A stretch of 64,000 bases of DNA from an uncultured Mesonia sp. (GTDB taxonomy: Bacteria > Bacteroidota > Bacteroidia > Flavobacteriales > Flavobacteriaceae), in assembly GCA_947494545.1 (NCBI GenBank), contig CANLVH010000010.1, positions 1-64,000 of the forward strand. Direction: 5' to 3'. The stretch's first letter is position 1; each line of letters starts with the position of its first letter. A program made the position numbers and the translations under genes. Of this stretch, positions 45,839-54,936 are shown one piece after another. The notes beneath the pieces are model-generated. The model did not search any database. It was not told where the DNA came from and saw only the letters and a program-made list of their open reading frames with translations.

Positions 45839-47053
45839 TTAATCTACTTGATTTACGGTAATCCCATAAGCGTTTGCAATGGCTTGTGAAATTTCATCTA
45901 ATTTTTCTCCAGATACGGTCCAAAAACCATTATCTATTAGTAAGTCGTCTTTATAACTATCTAATATGTCCGCACTCATATACGGCTGACCGGTAGCAGG
46001 ATTTTTAGAAAAACGAATGCTGTACATAAAACCGATACCTTCAGAAAGTTTATGAAAAGCAGAACCTCTTTGATTGTTTGCTAAAGCTTCTTTTCCTCCT
46101 TGGAAATAATGTATAGCCCTAACCGCAAAAATAAGCGAAATATTTTCTTTTATAATATTGGCTTGTGCGTCACGAACTTCATAATTTTTCTGGCTAATAG
46201 CAGCTCTTCCTTTTTTAAAAGCATCAAAAGTTTCTTGTGCGATACCTGTAAAATCATCGTCTGCAGCTACTTGGCGTATATAATTGAATAAAAAACTATC
46301 GTCGTTGTCTTCTATGGCGCTCATTGGGTCGTGCGTTGGCACGCTACTATCGCCGTATAGATAACCGTAAGCCTCATCCCACTTATGCTCCATTGTGGTA
46401 TACGGTTTTCCTTCTTCGGTTACCTCCGCATCGTTATTTACTCTATTGTCTCCCTCATCTAAAACTGCCGGAGATAAGTAATTATTAAGCATTTGGTCTG
46501 CCAATAAGGCTCCCATTAAGCTCTTGGCATACATTTGATTGTATTCTAAACCTTGCGCGCTAACATATCTAACTCTATTACCATCTGCAATTTGTCCTGC
46601 AACGCCGGCACTAGCTTCTTCATTCTTATTGAAAAAAACCTCGTTATATTGTGCTTGCATCCAAGATTCAAACTCCGCTTTTATAGCCGCAGATTCTGAA
46701 GTGTTTGCACTAAAATAATCTTTAGAAGCCGCCACTTTACTTTTTATGCTTTTAGAAGAATTGTTCAATTCTGCAACATCAAAAGGAGTATTCTCATTAG
46801 AAAACATATTGGTTAACCTATTTTCTGTAAGCGCATCAAAATCTGTAAAAGCAGATTTTAATTCTTTTGCCATAGCAATTCTAGTAACCTGCCCATCATA
46901 ACTTACCGTAGAAACACCGTCTCTTTCAAAGCTATAAGTTGCAGGTACATTAACCGGATTACCGCCTTCCGGTTCTATTACGTTATCGTCATCGCTAGAA
47001 CACGAAACCAGTACACTAGCAAAGCATATAATAGGGAATAGAAATTTTTTCAT
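45839..47053 (-). CDS. DUF4856-domain lipoprotein
   Basis: A 404-aa lipoprotein (signal MKKFLFPIICFASVLVSC, Cys18, then SSDDDN). The domain is recognisable by YSFERDGVSTVSYDGQVTRI at the start of the mature part and by EHKWDEAYGYLYG near residue 225, a conserved DUF4856 block. The family is a surface lipoprotein of unknown chemistry that is regularly encoded with imelysin and TonB receptor genes in Bacteroidota, suggesting metal handling. It is the first gene of this operon and has a well-formed promoter (47098-47129). Confidence 0.9.
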   Translation of the reverse strand: MKKFLFPIICFASVLVSCSSDDDNVIEPEGGNPVNVPATYSFERDGVSTVSYDGQVTRIAMAKELKSAFTDFDALTENRLTNMFSNENTPFDVAELNNSSKSIKSKVAASKDYFSANTSESAAIKAEFESWMQAQYNEVFFNKNEEASAGVAGQIADGNRVRYVSAQGLEYNQMYAKSLMGALLADQMLNNYLSPAVLDEGDNRVNNDAEVTEEGKPYTTMEHKWDEAYGYLYGDSSVPTHDPMSAIEDNDDSFLFNYIRQVAADDDFTGIAQETFDAFKKGRAAISQKNYEVRDAQANIIKENISLIFAVRAIHYFQGGKEALANNQRGSAFHKLSEGIGFMYSIRFSKNPATGQPYMSADILDSYKDDLLIDNGFWTVSGEKLDEISQAIANAYGITVNQVD

Positions 47054-47097
47054 TTTGTCTTATTTAGATTTAGTAAAAATAATTTGGTTTGTGCCGG

Positions 47098-47129
47098 CAA
47101 ATTTAAAATATATGTTTCCCACAGTCAAA
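47098..47129 (-). promoter_or_regulatory. Promoter of the iron-uptake operon
   Basis: On the minus strand TTTG (47129-47126) is followed after 20 bases by TAAATTTG (47105-47098), a good match to the phylum consensus. The start codon lies 45 bp downstream. I could not identify a clear Fur box over it. Confidence 0.72.
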
Positions 47130-47296
47130 TTTTATTTTTATTTATTTTAAATAAGATTAAAGTTTTTTGCGAAAATGACTTCGTTGAAGTTTCTATTTTT
47201 TTAGCATTAGCTTAATAAATCGGCAGTTTAATTAGCTCGCTTTACGGAAGTTAACCTTGTTTTATGCACCCGGTAGTTTGGCCTATATTTTAATTT

Positions 47297-49129
47297 TTAT
47301 TCTGCTTTATCAAAAATTAATTTTACTACCGTACCATAATTGGCAACGCCTTCAATTTTAATCTTGGCCTTATTTACCGCTAGATATTTCCTAACCAACT
47401 GAAAACCTAGACCAAAACCAGCTTCTTCTTTGGTAGATAATTCTACCGCAAAATCTTGTTTTTTTGCTAAAATAATCTTCTTTGTTTCTTCGGTAATCAC
47501 ACTACCTTCATTACTTATCGCGATAATTACTTTGTTATTTTCTATTGTATAATTAACAATAGTAGCTTTATTTTTTGAAGTGTATTTTATGGCGTTACTC
47601 AATAAATTATGAAATACAACGTGCAGCTGTGCAACATCTGCTTTAATCTCAACCGATTTATTTGGCGCATTATGCTTAAGATGAATGTTTTTATAATTTG
47701 CCGGAATTTGGTAAACGTTTAAAATACCTTGCATTTCGTGCACTACATCTATCTTTTTTATTTGCGGCTCTATTTTTCCTTTTAATTGATTATTGGCCCA
47801 AACCAAAAGATTGTTTAACATTCTAGAGGTCTCATTCAATTGCAGACGCATTAATTTAAAGGTTTCTTCGCGTTCTTCAGGAGATAAGTTAGATAAAATA
47901 GCTTCATCCATTAATTGCGTCATAGAAGCTATGGGAGAGCGCACATCGTGTGATACAATTGAGAAGAGTTTATTCCGGTTGCTATCTATGGCGCTTAATT
48001 TCTGGTTTTTAGCGCTTAATTCTTCAATAAGATTTTCTCTTTCTTTACTGATTTTTCTGTATTTAAATAAAAAAATCAATACGGTAGCAAGCAAAATGAT
48101 TCCAAAAAATAACACGACGTTCTTAAAATCGAGTTGTTCTTGTGCTAATTCATTTTTTTGCTGTAAACGTTTATTTTCACTTTCTTTCAAATCTAGTTGT
48201 AGTAAACCTACAATTTCTGCTTGCTCTTTATTAAACAAAGAATCTTTAAGCTGGATATGCAGATCTAAATTCTTTAAAGCTTCAACTAAATTACCTTTCT
48301 TTCTCTGCGCTCTTGCCAATATTTCTGTACTGCGCTTTAAATCCCAAGTAGCTTGCATAGAAGCTGCCCTCTCTTTTGCTTGCTTGGCATAATTTATTGC
48401 TTCGTCTAATTTTTCTTCTGCTAAATAAACTTCGGCTAACCCAAAAGAGACAAAAACCTTTTCCCAATTAGTTGTGTTTGTATCGTTTAAAATAGCCAAA
48501 TATTCTCTTTCGGCTTTCTTATAATTACCGGCTTTATATTCTAATTGCGCCAATCTGCTTAAGGTGTTAATATAGATATGACTGGTCTTATCTGTAATAT
48601 TTTTCTGCGCCTTTAAGTAATGTAATTTTGCATTTTCAAAATCGTTTAAATAAAAATAAGAAATGCCCAGATTTAAATGAAAAACTGCCTGCTCTTCCTT
48701 TTGTACATTTTGGGCTTGAATAAAATAATCTATGGCCTGCTTGTGCCTACCCAAAGCTTGTTGCGCTAAGCCCAAACCATTATAAGCAAGACCAACATTA
48801 TGTAAATCGTTAATGACTTGAAATTTTTCTAAAGCTCTTTCTGTATATTTAAAAGATTTGGCGTATTCGCCTTTTATATAGTAAACAGCAGCATAATTTC
48901 GTAGCCATATTGCCTCCAAACTATCATTAGGGAATTTTTCTAAAAATTTTTCTGCTTTTTGCAGATAAGTAAGCGCTTTTTGCGGACTCTCTTTATATAA
49001 ATCGTAAGAAGCAGCTATGTAATAGTAACTAGAATCTTTTGCTTGGCACCAAGTTTCGAGGCTTTGAGAAAGAAAAAAGCCTAGTATAGCAATTTTAAGC
49101 CAAAACTTAGCACCAATAAACATATACAA
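47297..49129 (-). CDS. TPR-containing sensor histidine kinase
   Basis: A 610-aa kinase. A signal or anchor segment (residues 8-24) is followed by seven or so tetratricopeptide-like helical repeats (about 35-300) expected in the periplasm, a membrane helix at 336-356, a coiled coil, a HisKA domain with the phospho-acceptor H394 in FSIVSHDVRSPIASM, and a HATPase domain with N-box VFHNLLSNAIKYTS and the glycine box GFGLGFQLV. No response regulator is encoded next to it. It starts 3 bp after the HMG-CoA lyase stop, so the two are co-transcribed. The signal sensed is unknown. Confidence 0.9.
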   Translation of the reverse strand: MYMFIGAKFWLKIAILGFFLSQSLETWCQAKDSSYYYIAASYDLYKESPQKALTYLQKAEKFLEKFPNDSLEAIWLRNYAAVYYIKGEYAKSFKYTERALEKFQVINDLHNVGLAYNGLGLAQQALGRHKQAIDYFIQAQNVQKEEQAVFHLNLGISYFYLNDFENAKLHYLKAQKNITDKTSHIYINTLSRLAQLEYKAGNYKKAEREYLAILNDTNTTNWEKVFVSFGLAEVYLAEEKLDEAINYAKQAKERAASMQATWDLKRSTEILARAQRKKGNLVEALKNLDLHIQLKDSLFNKEQAEIVGLLQLDLKESENKRLQQKNELAQEQLDFKNVVLFFGIILLATVLIFLFKYRKISKERENLIEELSAKNQKLSAIDSNRNKLFSIVSHDVRSPIASMTQLMDEAILSNLSPEEREETFKLMRLQLNETSRMLNNLLVWANNQLKGKIEPQIKKIDVVHEMQGILNVYQIPANYKNIHLKHNAPNKSVEIKADVAQLHVVFHNLLSNAIKYTSKNKATIVNYTIENNKVIIAISNEGSVITEETKKIILAKKQDFAVELSTKEEAGFGLGFQLVRKYLAVNKAKIKIEGVANYGTVVKLIFDKAE

Positions 49130-49132
49130 GAG

Positions 49133-49996
49133 TTAATGGTAAGTGTTAAAAACGGTAGAGGCTTCGTTATATGCGGCTTCAAAACTGGTCATTTTTATTC
49201 CGTTTTCTGCCTTGGTTTGGTTAAAATAACTTAACATTTTTTCTGTTGGCATATTACCGGTAAGTTCATCTTTTGCCATTGGGCAACCGCCAAATCCTTG
49301 TATTGCACCATCAAACCTTTTACAGCCTGCTTTATAGGCCGCATCTATTTTTTCGTGCCAAGCGGTTGGCGTGGTATGTAAATGCGCGCCAAATTCTACT
49401 TTAGGATATTGCGGAATTAAATTAGAAAACAAATAAGAAATAGTTTCTGCGTCAGAAGTGCCAACCGTATCGGAAAGTGATAAAATTTCTACACCCATTT
49501 TTGCCAATTTCTCTGTCCACTCTCCTACTATTTCCACATTCCACGGATCGCCGTACGGATTTCCAAAACCCATAGATAAGTAAGCCACTACTTTTTTGTT
49601 GTGTTTATGCGCTAAATCTATAATTTGCTGTAAAATCTCTACAGACTCTGCAATGGTTTTATGCGTATTGCGCATCTGAAAATTTTCTGAAATGGAAAAT
49701 GGATAACCCAAATAATCTATTTCGGGATGGTTTACTGCATCTTGCGCCCCACGTAAATTTGCTACAATTGCTAAAAGCTCACTTTTGGTAGTAGATAAAT
49801 CTAAGCCCGCCAAAACTTCTTTGGTATCTTTCATTTGCGGAATAGCTTTGGGCGAAACAAAACTTCCAAAATCTATCGTATCAAAACCACAGCGTAAAAG
49901 TGCTTGTATGTACTGAATTTTTTTTTGGGTAGGAATAAAGTCTTTGATGCCTTGCATAGCATCTCTGGGACATTCTATAAGCTTGATTTTATCCAT
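49133..49996 (-). CDS. Hydroxymethylglutaryl-CoA lyase
   Basis: A 287-aa TIM-barrel enzyme of the DRE-TIM family that cleaves HMG-CoA to acetoacetate and acetyl-CoA at the end of leucine breakdown. The opening IKLIECPRDAMQGIKDFIPT contains the catalytic Arg-Asp; FDTIDFGSFVSPKAIPQM is the next conserved segment; the metal-binding histidines are in FGAHLHTTP; and the flexible active-site cysteine is in GGCPMA near residue 236. A TATCTTTG box (50009-50002) lies only five bases before the ATG, implying a nearly leaderless transcript. The other leucine-pathway genes are not adjacent, but leucine dehydrogenase occurs 10 kb away. Confidence 0.92.
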   Translation of the reverse strand: MDKIKLIECPRDAMQGIKDFIPTQKKIQYIQALLRCGFDTIDFGSFVSPKAIPQMKDTKEVLAGLDLSTTKSELLAIVANLRGAQDAVNHPEIDYLGYPFSISENFQMRNTHKTIAESVEILQQIIDLAHKHNKKVVAYLSMGFGNPYGDPWNVEIVGEWTEKLAKMGVEILSLSDTVGTSDAETISYLFSNLIPQYPKVEFGAHLHTTPTAWHEKIDAAYKAGCKRFDGAIQGFGGCPMAKDELTGNMPTEKMLSYFNQTKAENGIKMTSFEAAYNEASTVFNTYH

Positions 49997-50416
49997 AGGG
50001 CCAAAGATACAGTTTCGGTGGTAAAAAATAAAAATACTTTAAACTTAAAATATTTGGTTGCTTAAAAGAAAGGTTTTTAATAATTCCGTAAAAAAGAGTA
50101 GCTCGGACTACTTCAGCCGCACAGCTTAACTTGTTTATTTTCGTGATAAAATTTGGTTAAAAGCAAAGTTTATCGAGAATAACCGAAGTTAAGGTAGAGT
50201 TTACAATAGGGCTAAACAATGTAAGGCACGACATAAGCACGCCATAACCACCCTATAAATAAGTTCAATCTATACTGGAAAAAACCTGCATCTAACAAAC
50301 AAAAATCATCTAAACAACAAAAAGCATTATTTATAGGTAATTTTTTAATAAATTAGTATTATTGTTAATGTTATATTAAAATAAAGCTCAATAAATTACT
50401 ATTCAACAAAAAAATA
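49997..50416. other. Intergenic region between HMG-CoA lyase and LuxR genes
   Basis: This 420-bp divergent gap has no plausible gene. The only elements noticed are the TATCTTTG box for the lyase and a TTCCGTAAAA near-match to the CTTTACGGAA word near 50084. The promoter of the LuxR-type gene could not be placed. Confidence 0.5.
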
Positions 50417-51217
50417 ATGGGAGAATCTTTTACCAAAGTAAGCGAATATTGGAAATCTACTTATAGTGAAAAGATTGCAAAATCTAATAAATTCAAAACA
50501 CCTGAATACTTTAAACGTATGGCTGGCTTAATGGCGCCGGGTAATTCTTATTATTATATAGCCAATTTTCATACCTTAGAATTAGAATTTAAATCCGATA
50601 GCGTAGAAGACTTTACCGGAGAAAAACCTTCGGAAGTAAATTTAGAAAAATTGCTCGCTTTAGCCTTACCCGAAGAAATAGAATGTATTCATAAAAAAGA
50701 GCAAATAATACAGAACTTTTTTTTAAACTATTTAAAACCACAAGAACAGTTAGAATATAAGATTTGCTATACCTATAAAAGCAAAACACACGATGGAAAA
50801 GAAAGGGTTATGCTGCATCAAGCAAGTGTACTTTCGTTGAATGAAAAAGGGCAATTTGTTCATGTTTTTAGCTTACATAGCGATATTTCGCATTTGTGCA
50901 TAAAAAGCTCAGACGATGTCTCATTTATTCATATAAATGGCGGTCCGTCTTATTATAATGTAAAAAACACGTCGGAAAACTTTAATGTTAGCGAATTAAA
51001 CCGGGTAGAAGATTTAAACAATTTATTTACCGCAAGGGAGCTAGACATTATAAAAGAATTGGCAACCGGTAAAAGTGTAAAAGAAATTGCAGAATCTTTA
51101 CATATTTCAAAACATACCGTACAAACCCATAAAAAGAATATGTTGCGAAAAGTTGATTGCCAAAACTCTACACATTTGGTAAGTATTTGTTTGGCCGAAG
51201 GTTTGATAAGCCTATAA
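50417..51217 (+). CDS. LuxR-type transcriptional regulator with PAS-like sensor
   Basis: A 266-aa regulator. Residues 205-262 form a LuxR/GerE helix-turn-helix (LFTARELDIIKELATGKSVK, then ISKHTVQTHKKNMLRKV). The N-terminal part has a PAS-like pattern (YYIANFHTLELEFKSDSVED, LEKLLALALPEEIECIHKKE, YKICYTYKSKTHDGKERVML) and no receiver Asp domain, so it should respond to a ligand or intracellular signal and not to a phospho-relay. It is an isolated gene facing away from the orphan histidine kinase, with which a functional link cannot be shown. Confidence 0.88.
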   Translation: MGESFTKVSEYWKSTYSEKIAKSNKFKTPEYFKRMAGLMAPGNSYYYIANFHTLELEFKSDSVEDFTGEKPSEVNLEKLLALALPEEIECIHKKEQIIQNFFLNYLKPQEQLEYKICYTYKSKTHDGKERVMLHQASVLSLNEKGQFVHVFSLHSDISHLCIKSSDDVSFIHINGGPSYYNVKNTSENFNVSELNRVEDLNNLFTARELDIIKELATGKSVKEIAESLHISKHTVQTHKKNMLRKVDCQNSTHLVSICLAEGLISL

Positions 51218-51513
51218 AAAACTTATTTCTAGTGGCGTTATTATCGACTTATATTTTTTTTAGAAAATAACGCAATGCGCTTTTTGAGACTTCTTTTAAA
51301 AAACAAGCTTTAATTCCGTAAAGAAAATATTATTATTACCTACATCCGTTAGCCGGAATTAATTTCACGGTAAAAAAAATCTTTCCTTTAAATAAAGTAG
51401 ATAATATACCCTTTTATGGGTATTTCATAAACAGTTAGGCTTTAATACATTGCATTAGTAAGAAGCGTATTCTTAACAACCGACTAACTAAATGTAAAAA
51501 ACACCGATAAAGT

Positions 51514-51897
51514 TTGCTAACTCCATTTTTAAATAAAACAAAACGGCTGCTGGTTACGCCCTTTACAAATGTGAAGAGTTTTCTATTTTTCGTTCTTTTA
51601 ATATGCATTCCCGGTATGTTTTATTTACAAGGTTTTCAAATAAATTATAGCGACAGCCCTGACATTTTTTATAATTCTTATCCCAAGAAAGAAAAAGCTT
51701 ATTCCCCTATAAATAACCACAAGATAGGCCTTGCTACAACCGATTTAAATAATTACAAAACAACGGAAAATTGGTCTATCAAACCAATTATTTCAACCAC
51801 TAGCAGAGCAAAAATTTTACGCAATAAGAAGAATAAAAAAGTAAAGAATATAAAAAAGCTTACTTTACCACCAGGTGGCTATTCCGTAAAGCCTTAA
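51514..51897 (+). CDS. Small membrane-anchored protein of unknown function, TTG start
   Basis: A 127-aa frame with no ATG near its beginning; TTG at 51514 is the earliest usable start after an in-frame stop, and the first internal ATG is at 51616. It has one hydrophobic helix (VKSFLFFVLLICIPGMFYLQ), a polar middle, a very basic stretch (RNKKNKKVKNIKK) and the ending LTLPPGGYSVKP. I do not recognise a family. The last 19 codons are repeated 312 bp downstream (52151-52209), which argues that the coding end is under selection or recently copied. The N terminus could be incomplete. Confidence 0.5.
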   Translation: MLTPFLNKTKRLLVTPFTNVKSFLFFVLLICIPGMFYLQGFQINYSDSPDIFYNSYPKKEKAYSPINNHKIGLATTDLNNYKTTENWSIKPIISTTSRAKILRNKKNKKVKNIKKLTLPPGGYSVKP

Positions 51898-51950
51898 GAG
51901 GTTTAACTTTTATTGAATTTTTAAATTAAGAAAATAGAAATTTTGAATTT

Positions 51951-52102
51951 CAATAAGCATTGTTAATTTTCTTTGCTCGTCCAAAGAAAACGAACCAATC
52001 CCCAAATCTATTTGGGGACAAAAATTTTTAACGGAAACGTTTTTGCTATACTGAAGAAAAAGAATGAAAATCATTCTAAACTATTACATCGAAATTCAGG
52101 TT
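51951..52102 (+). repeat. Intergenic structured repeat, copy 3
   Basis: Shares the GTTNATTTTCTTTG/CAAAGAAAACGAAC hairpin with loop CTCGTC, the hairpin TCCCCAAAT/ATTTGGGGA (51999-52018), the module GCTATACTGAAGAA, and a right end whose complement reads AACCTGAATTTCGATG. The left end is shortened. It lies between the small anchored protein and the duplicated tail. Confidence 0.8.
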
Positions 52103-52128
52103 ACCAAAACTTCACGATAAATTTTTGA

Positions 52129-52209
52129 GAGGCTAAGATCAAAGCTGAGAAAGTGAAGATTTTAAAAAAGCTTACTTTACCACCCGGTGGCTATTCCGTA
52201 AAGCCTTAA
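52129..52209 (+). pseudogene. Duplicated C-terminal tail of the small anchored protein
   Basis: A frame of 26 codons directly after a TGA encodes EAKIKAEKVKI followed by LKKLTLPPGGYSVKP and TAA, nearly the same as the end of the protein at 51514-51897. At the DNA level 52151-52209 matches 51840-51897 with few changes, at least one of them silent (CCA to CCC). No start codon or upstream body remains. Confidence 0.75.
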
Positions 52210-52224
52210 AAAATCTTAGTTTTT

Positions 52225-52842
52225 TTAAACCAAAATAAACAAGGCAATTCCCACAAAAACAATTATTTGTAGCCATTTAAGATACCAGCCGGCGCGTGGA
52301 TAGCTCTTTATTTTTTCGGCCAATTCCCCTGCAAATACAGCTATGGCTCCAAAAATTATAGAAGAAACCAGAATAAACAAAAAACCTAAAACATAAAATT
52401 GAAGCAGAACATTTACAGAAGATGAAAACAAAAATTGCGGTAATAAAGCCAAAAAGAACAAGGTTACTTTTGGATTCAAAACATTCATTAAAAAACCAAT
52501 TCTAAATAATTTTCCAATTGAATATCCGCTATTATTTTTCTCTACGGAAAACTGAATTTGCCCATCGCTCCTATACACGCGATAAGCTAAATACAGCAAA
52601 TATGTAGCGCCCAAAATTTTTATGGTCCAAAAAATCTGTTCGTTTTCTTTAAGAATTACCGAAACGCCAAAAGCCACCAAACTGGTATGCACCAAGCAAC
52701 CGGTCATTAAACCGGCAACAATTGCCAGACCTTTTTTCTTGCCATAGACGATACTTTGGGTTAATACAAAAATATTATCGGGGCCCGGAGATATAGCCAA
52801 TACCGTCGTAGCCAAGATAAAAGAAATTAAGGTTTCTGTCAT
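52225..52842 (-). CDS. LysE-family amino acid exporter
   Basis: A 205-aa inner-membrane protein of the LysE/RhtB family with six hydrophobic segments. The start [30 protein letters not shown] includes the family motif PGPDN, followed by [20 protein letters not shown] and [22 protein letters not shown]. Such proteins export amino acids or related metabolites; the substrate is not evident. Its ATG overlaps the pyrD stop codon in the ATGA form, so translation is coupled to pyrD. Confidence 0.92.
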   Translation of the reverse strand: MTETLISFILATTVLAISPGPDNIFVLTQSIVYGKKKGLAIVAGLMTGCLVHTSLVAFGVSVILKENEQIFWTIKILGATYLLYLAYRVYRSDGQIQFSVEKNNSGYSIGKLFRIGFLMNVLNPKVTLFFLALLPQFLFSSSVNVLLQFYVLGFLFILVSSIIFGAIAVFAGELAEKIKSYPRAGWYLKWLQIIVFVGIALFILV

Positions 52843-53864
52843 TTACTTCGCGCTAAAATTGCTTGGTTAATTGCTTTTATCAGATCGGGACCTTCGTATA
52901 CAAATCCGGTATATAATTGCACCAAACTAGCACCGGCATCTAATTTTTCTAAAGCGTCTTGCGCCGAATGAATACCCCCAACGCCTATAATTGGGAAGGC
53001 ATTCTCACTCTTTTCTGCCAAAAACTTAATTACTTCTGTAGAGCGGGAAGTCAATGGTTTTCCGCTTAAACCGCCGGTTTCTTTTTTATTGGCAGATTGC
53101 AAACCATCGCGAGAAATAGTGGTATTGGTAGCAATTACACCCGCAATTTTTGTTTCGGTAACAATTTCTATAATATCTAATAATTGCTGATTGGTTAAAT
53201 CCGGCGCTATTTTTAGCAAAATAGGCTTGCTTTTTTCCTGTTTTTCGTTAATAGCTTGTAAAGCAAAAAGTATTTTTTTTAAAGGTTCTTTATCTTGTAA
53301 TGCCCGCAAATTTGGCGTGTTAGGCGAACTTACATTTACCACAAAATAATCTACATACCCAAACAAGGCATTAAAACAATAAATATAATCGTTTACGGCT
53401 TCTTGGTTGGGGGTAACTTTATTTTTACCAATATTACCACCAATTAGCACTTTCCCGTTATTTGCTTTTAAGCGCTTTACCGCAGCCGCTACCCCATCGT
53501 TATTAAAACCCATTCGGTTAATAATGGCTTCGTCTTCTTTTAAACGGAATAAACGCTTTTTCGGATTTCCTTCTTGCGGTTCTGGCGTTAAAGTGCCAAT
53601 TTCTACAAAACCAAAGCCTAAGGCATCTAATTGTTTATATAGCTTGGCATCTTTATCAAATCCGGCAGCCAAACCAACCGGATTTTTAAATTTTAAACCA
53701 AAAACTTCGCGCTCTAAAGCTTTATTATTAAGCGTGTATTTTTTTCGGACTAAACTTTCCGTAAAGGGAAGTTTAAACGCATTTCGTAAAAAAGAAAAGC
53801 TAAAATGATGTACTTTTTCCGGATCAAATTTAAACAGTAAAGGACGTAAAAAAGAAGTATACAT
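52839..53864 (-). CDS. pyrD: Dihydroorotate dehydrogenase, quinone type (class 2)
   Basis: PyrD (341 aa from the ATG at 53864) oxidises dihydroorotate to orotate and passes electrons to quinone at the inner membrane. The N-terminal membrane-associating helices ([20 protein letters not shown]) mark class 2. Then come [39 protein letters not shown], the active-site base segment [15 protein letters not shown] (Ser in place of the class 1 Cys), and the FMN-phosphate loop [16 protein letters not shown]. An upstream in-frame ATG at 53885 is less likely. A TATTTTTG element at 53890-53883 may be the -7 box. Confidence 0.94.
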   Translation of the reverse strand: MYTSFLRPLLFKFDPEKVHHFSFSFLRNAFKLPFTESLVRKKYTLNNKALEREVFGLKFKNPVGLAAGFDKDAKLYKQLDALGFGFVEIGTLTPEPQEGNPKKRLFRLKEDEAIINRMGFNNDGVAAAVKRLKANNGKVLIGGNIGKNKVTPNQEAVNDYIYCFNALFGYVDYFVVNVSSPNTPNLRALQDKEPLKKILFALQAINEKQEKSKPILLKIAPDLTNQQLLDIIEIVTETKIAGVIATNTTISRDGLQSANKKETGGLSGKPLTSRSTEVIKFLAEKSENAFPIIGVGGIHSAQDALEKLDAGASLVQLYTGFVYEGPDLIKAINQAILARSK

Positions 53865-53954
53865 AATTGGGTTAGGTTTGGACAAAAATAAACATTTCTA
53901 TCCTATTTAAATCACGTGGATTTTTTTCTTTTTTGAAGTTTTTAAATGCTAGTT

Positions 53955-54200
53955 TTACTTTGTTCTAAGACTTTTTAATGAAAATTTATAAAGCGATAGG
54001 AATTTTGCTCTTTAAGAACATTAGTTCATTTTTTAAGTGTTTTTTCTCAACAAAGTTCTTATTGAATAGATAATTCTAACATCCTCTTTTCTTTTTTACG
54101 CACTGTCTTTTTCTAATTTCCTGAAGGTGTTCGTGAATCTTCGATTTGCATCGCCCAATCCCGAAGGATCGGGAGAAATAAAAATCCCGTACAGCTGTCG
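53955..54200 (+). repeat. Intergenic structured repeat, copy 6 (rearranged)
   Basis: The 5' part (53955-54037) aligns with the left half of copy 2 (CTAAG, then CTTT, TTNAATGAAAA, GCGATAGGAAT, TTTAAGAACATTAGTTCATTTT). Further on, 54087-54164 matches a block in copy 4, followed by the hairpin TCCCGA-AGGA-TCGGGA in the place of TCCCCAAAT/ATTTGGGGA. The 3' module is missing. Confidence 0.65.
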
Positions 54201-54489
54201 GGACTAGGCTTAACCGAACTTTGCTAAAAATTTCCTTCGTTACGGCGCAAACTAAAAGTATTCGCTAGTTTTTATAAATTTTTAAGGCTCAAAATTTTAC
54301 TATCGTCTATTCAATCTTTGCGGCTAGCGCTAGTTTGCTTAACCCTCCACTCACATCATTTTTGACGTAAAGTTCGCTTAGTCCATTAAAAAAAAAGAAT
54401 TTTAAAGCAAAGAGTCATACTGTAAAATCTCTCAAGCCATACGCTATCTCATTTGTTTTAATTAATTTAATCAGACACTAATAAAACAA
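54201..54489. other. Intergenic sequence inside a repeat island
   Basis: No gene is seen. The stretch contains a second short hairpin (AATCCCGTACAGCTGTCGGGA around 54192-54213) and the word TCTATTCAAT near 54310, the reverse complement of ATTGAATAGA near 54062, giving a long-range inverted repeat that encloses part of copy 6. Confidence 0.5.
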
Positions 54490-54702
54490 AATTGCTTAAA
54501 GGAACAAAAGCTTTGTATGTGAATAAAGATTGTGTATTTTCTTTTTTACGTACTATCTTTTTCTAATTTCCTGATGATGCTCGTATAGCTTCGATTTGCA
54601 TTATCCGATCGATCCCCAAATAGATTTGGAACAAAAATTCTTTACGGAAACGTTTTGCTATACTGAAGAAAAAAACTAAAAGTCTGATATTGATTCCAGG
54701 TT
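54490..54702 (+). repeat. Intergenic structured repeat, copy 4
   Basis: Contains a block (54537-54602) that repeats 54087-54152 of copy 6 at a 450-bp offset with about ten differences, then a decayed CCCCAAAT hairpin, CTTTACGGAA (54640-54649), the module GCTATACTGAAGAA and a right end TGATTCCAGGTT. Confidence 0.75.
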
Positions 54703-54888
54703 GTTAAAACTTAACGATAAATTTTCGATAACTCGAAAGTAGGCTATTATAGAAGCAACTTTAAGAATAATACAATTTTTAAAACTGCGATAAAATTTAG
54801 AGTACCAGCAAACAATCCATTAAAAGTTAGAAAAACCCACTAATAACCATAAAATTACAGGGCATTTTTAATAACTTTTAGCAATCTG

Positions 54889-54919
54889 TTGCCAACTGCT
54901 TTAGCTTTGCTTATTTTTG
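54889..54919 (+). promoter_or_regulatory. Promoter of pepT
   Basis: TTG (54889-54891), a 20-base spacer and TATTTTTG (54912-54919), 17 bases before the pepT start codon, match the Bacteroidota promoter consensus. Confidence 0.75.
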
Positions 54920-54936
54920 AGAAAAATTAGTTTAAA

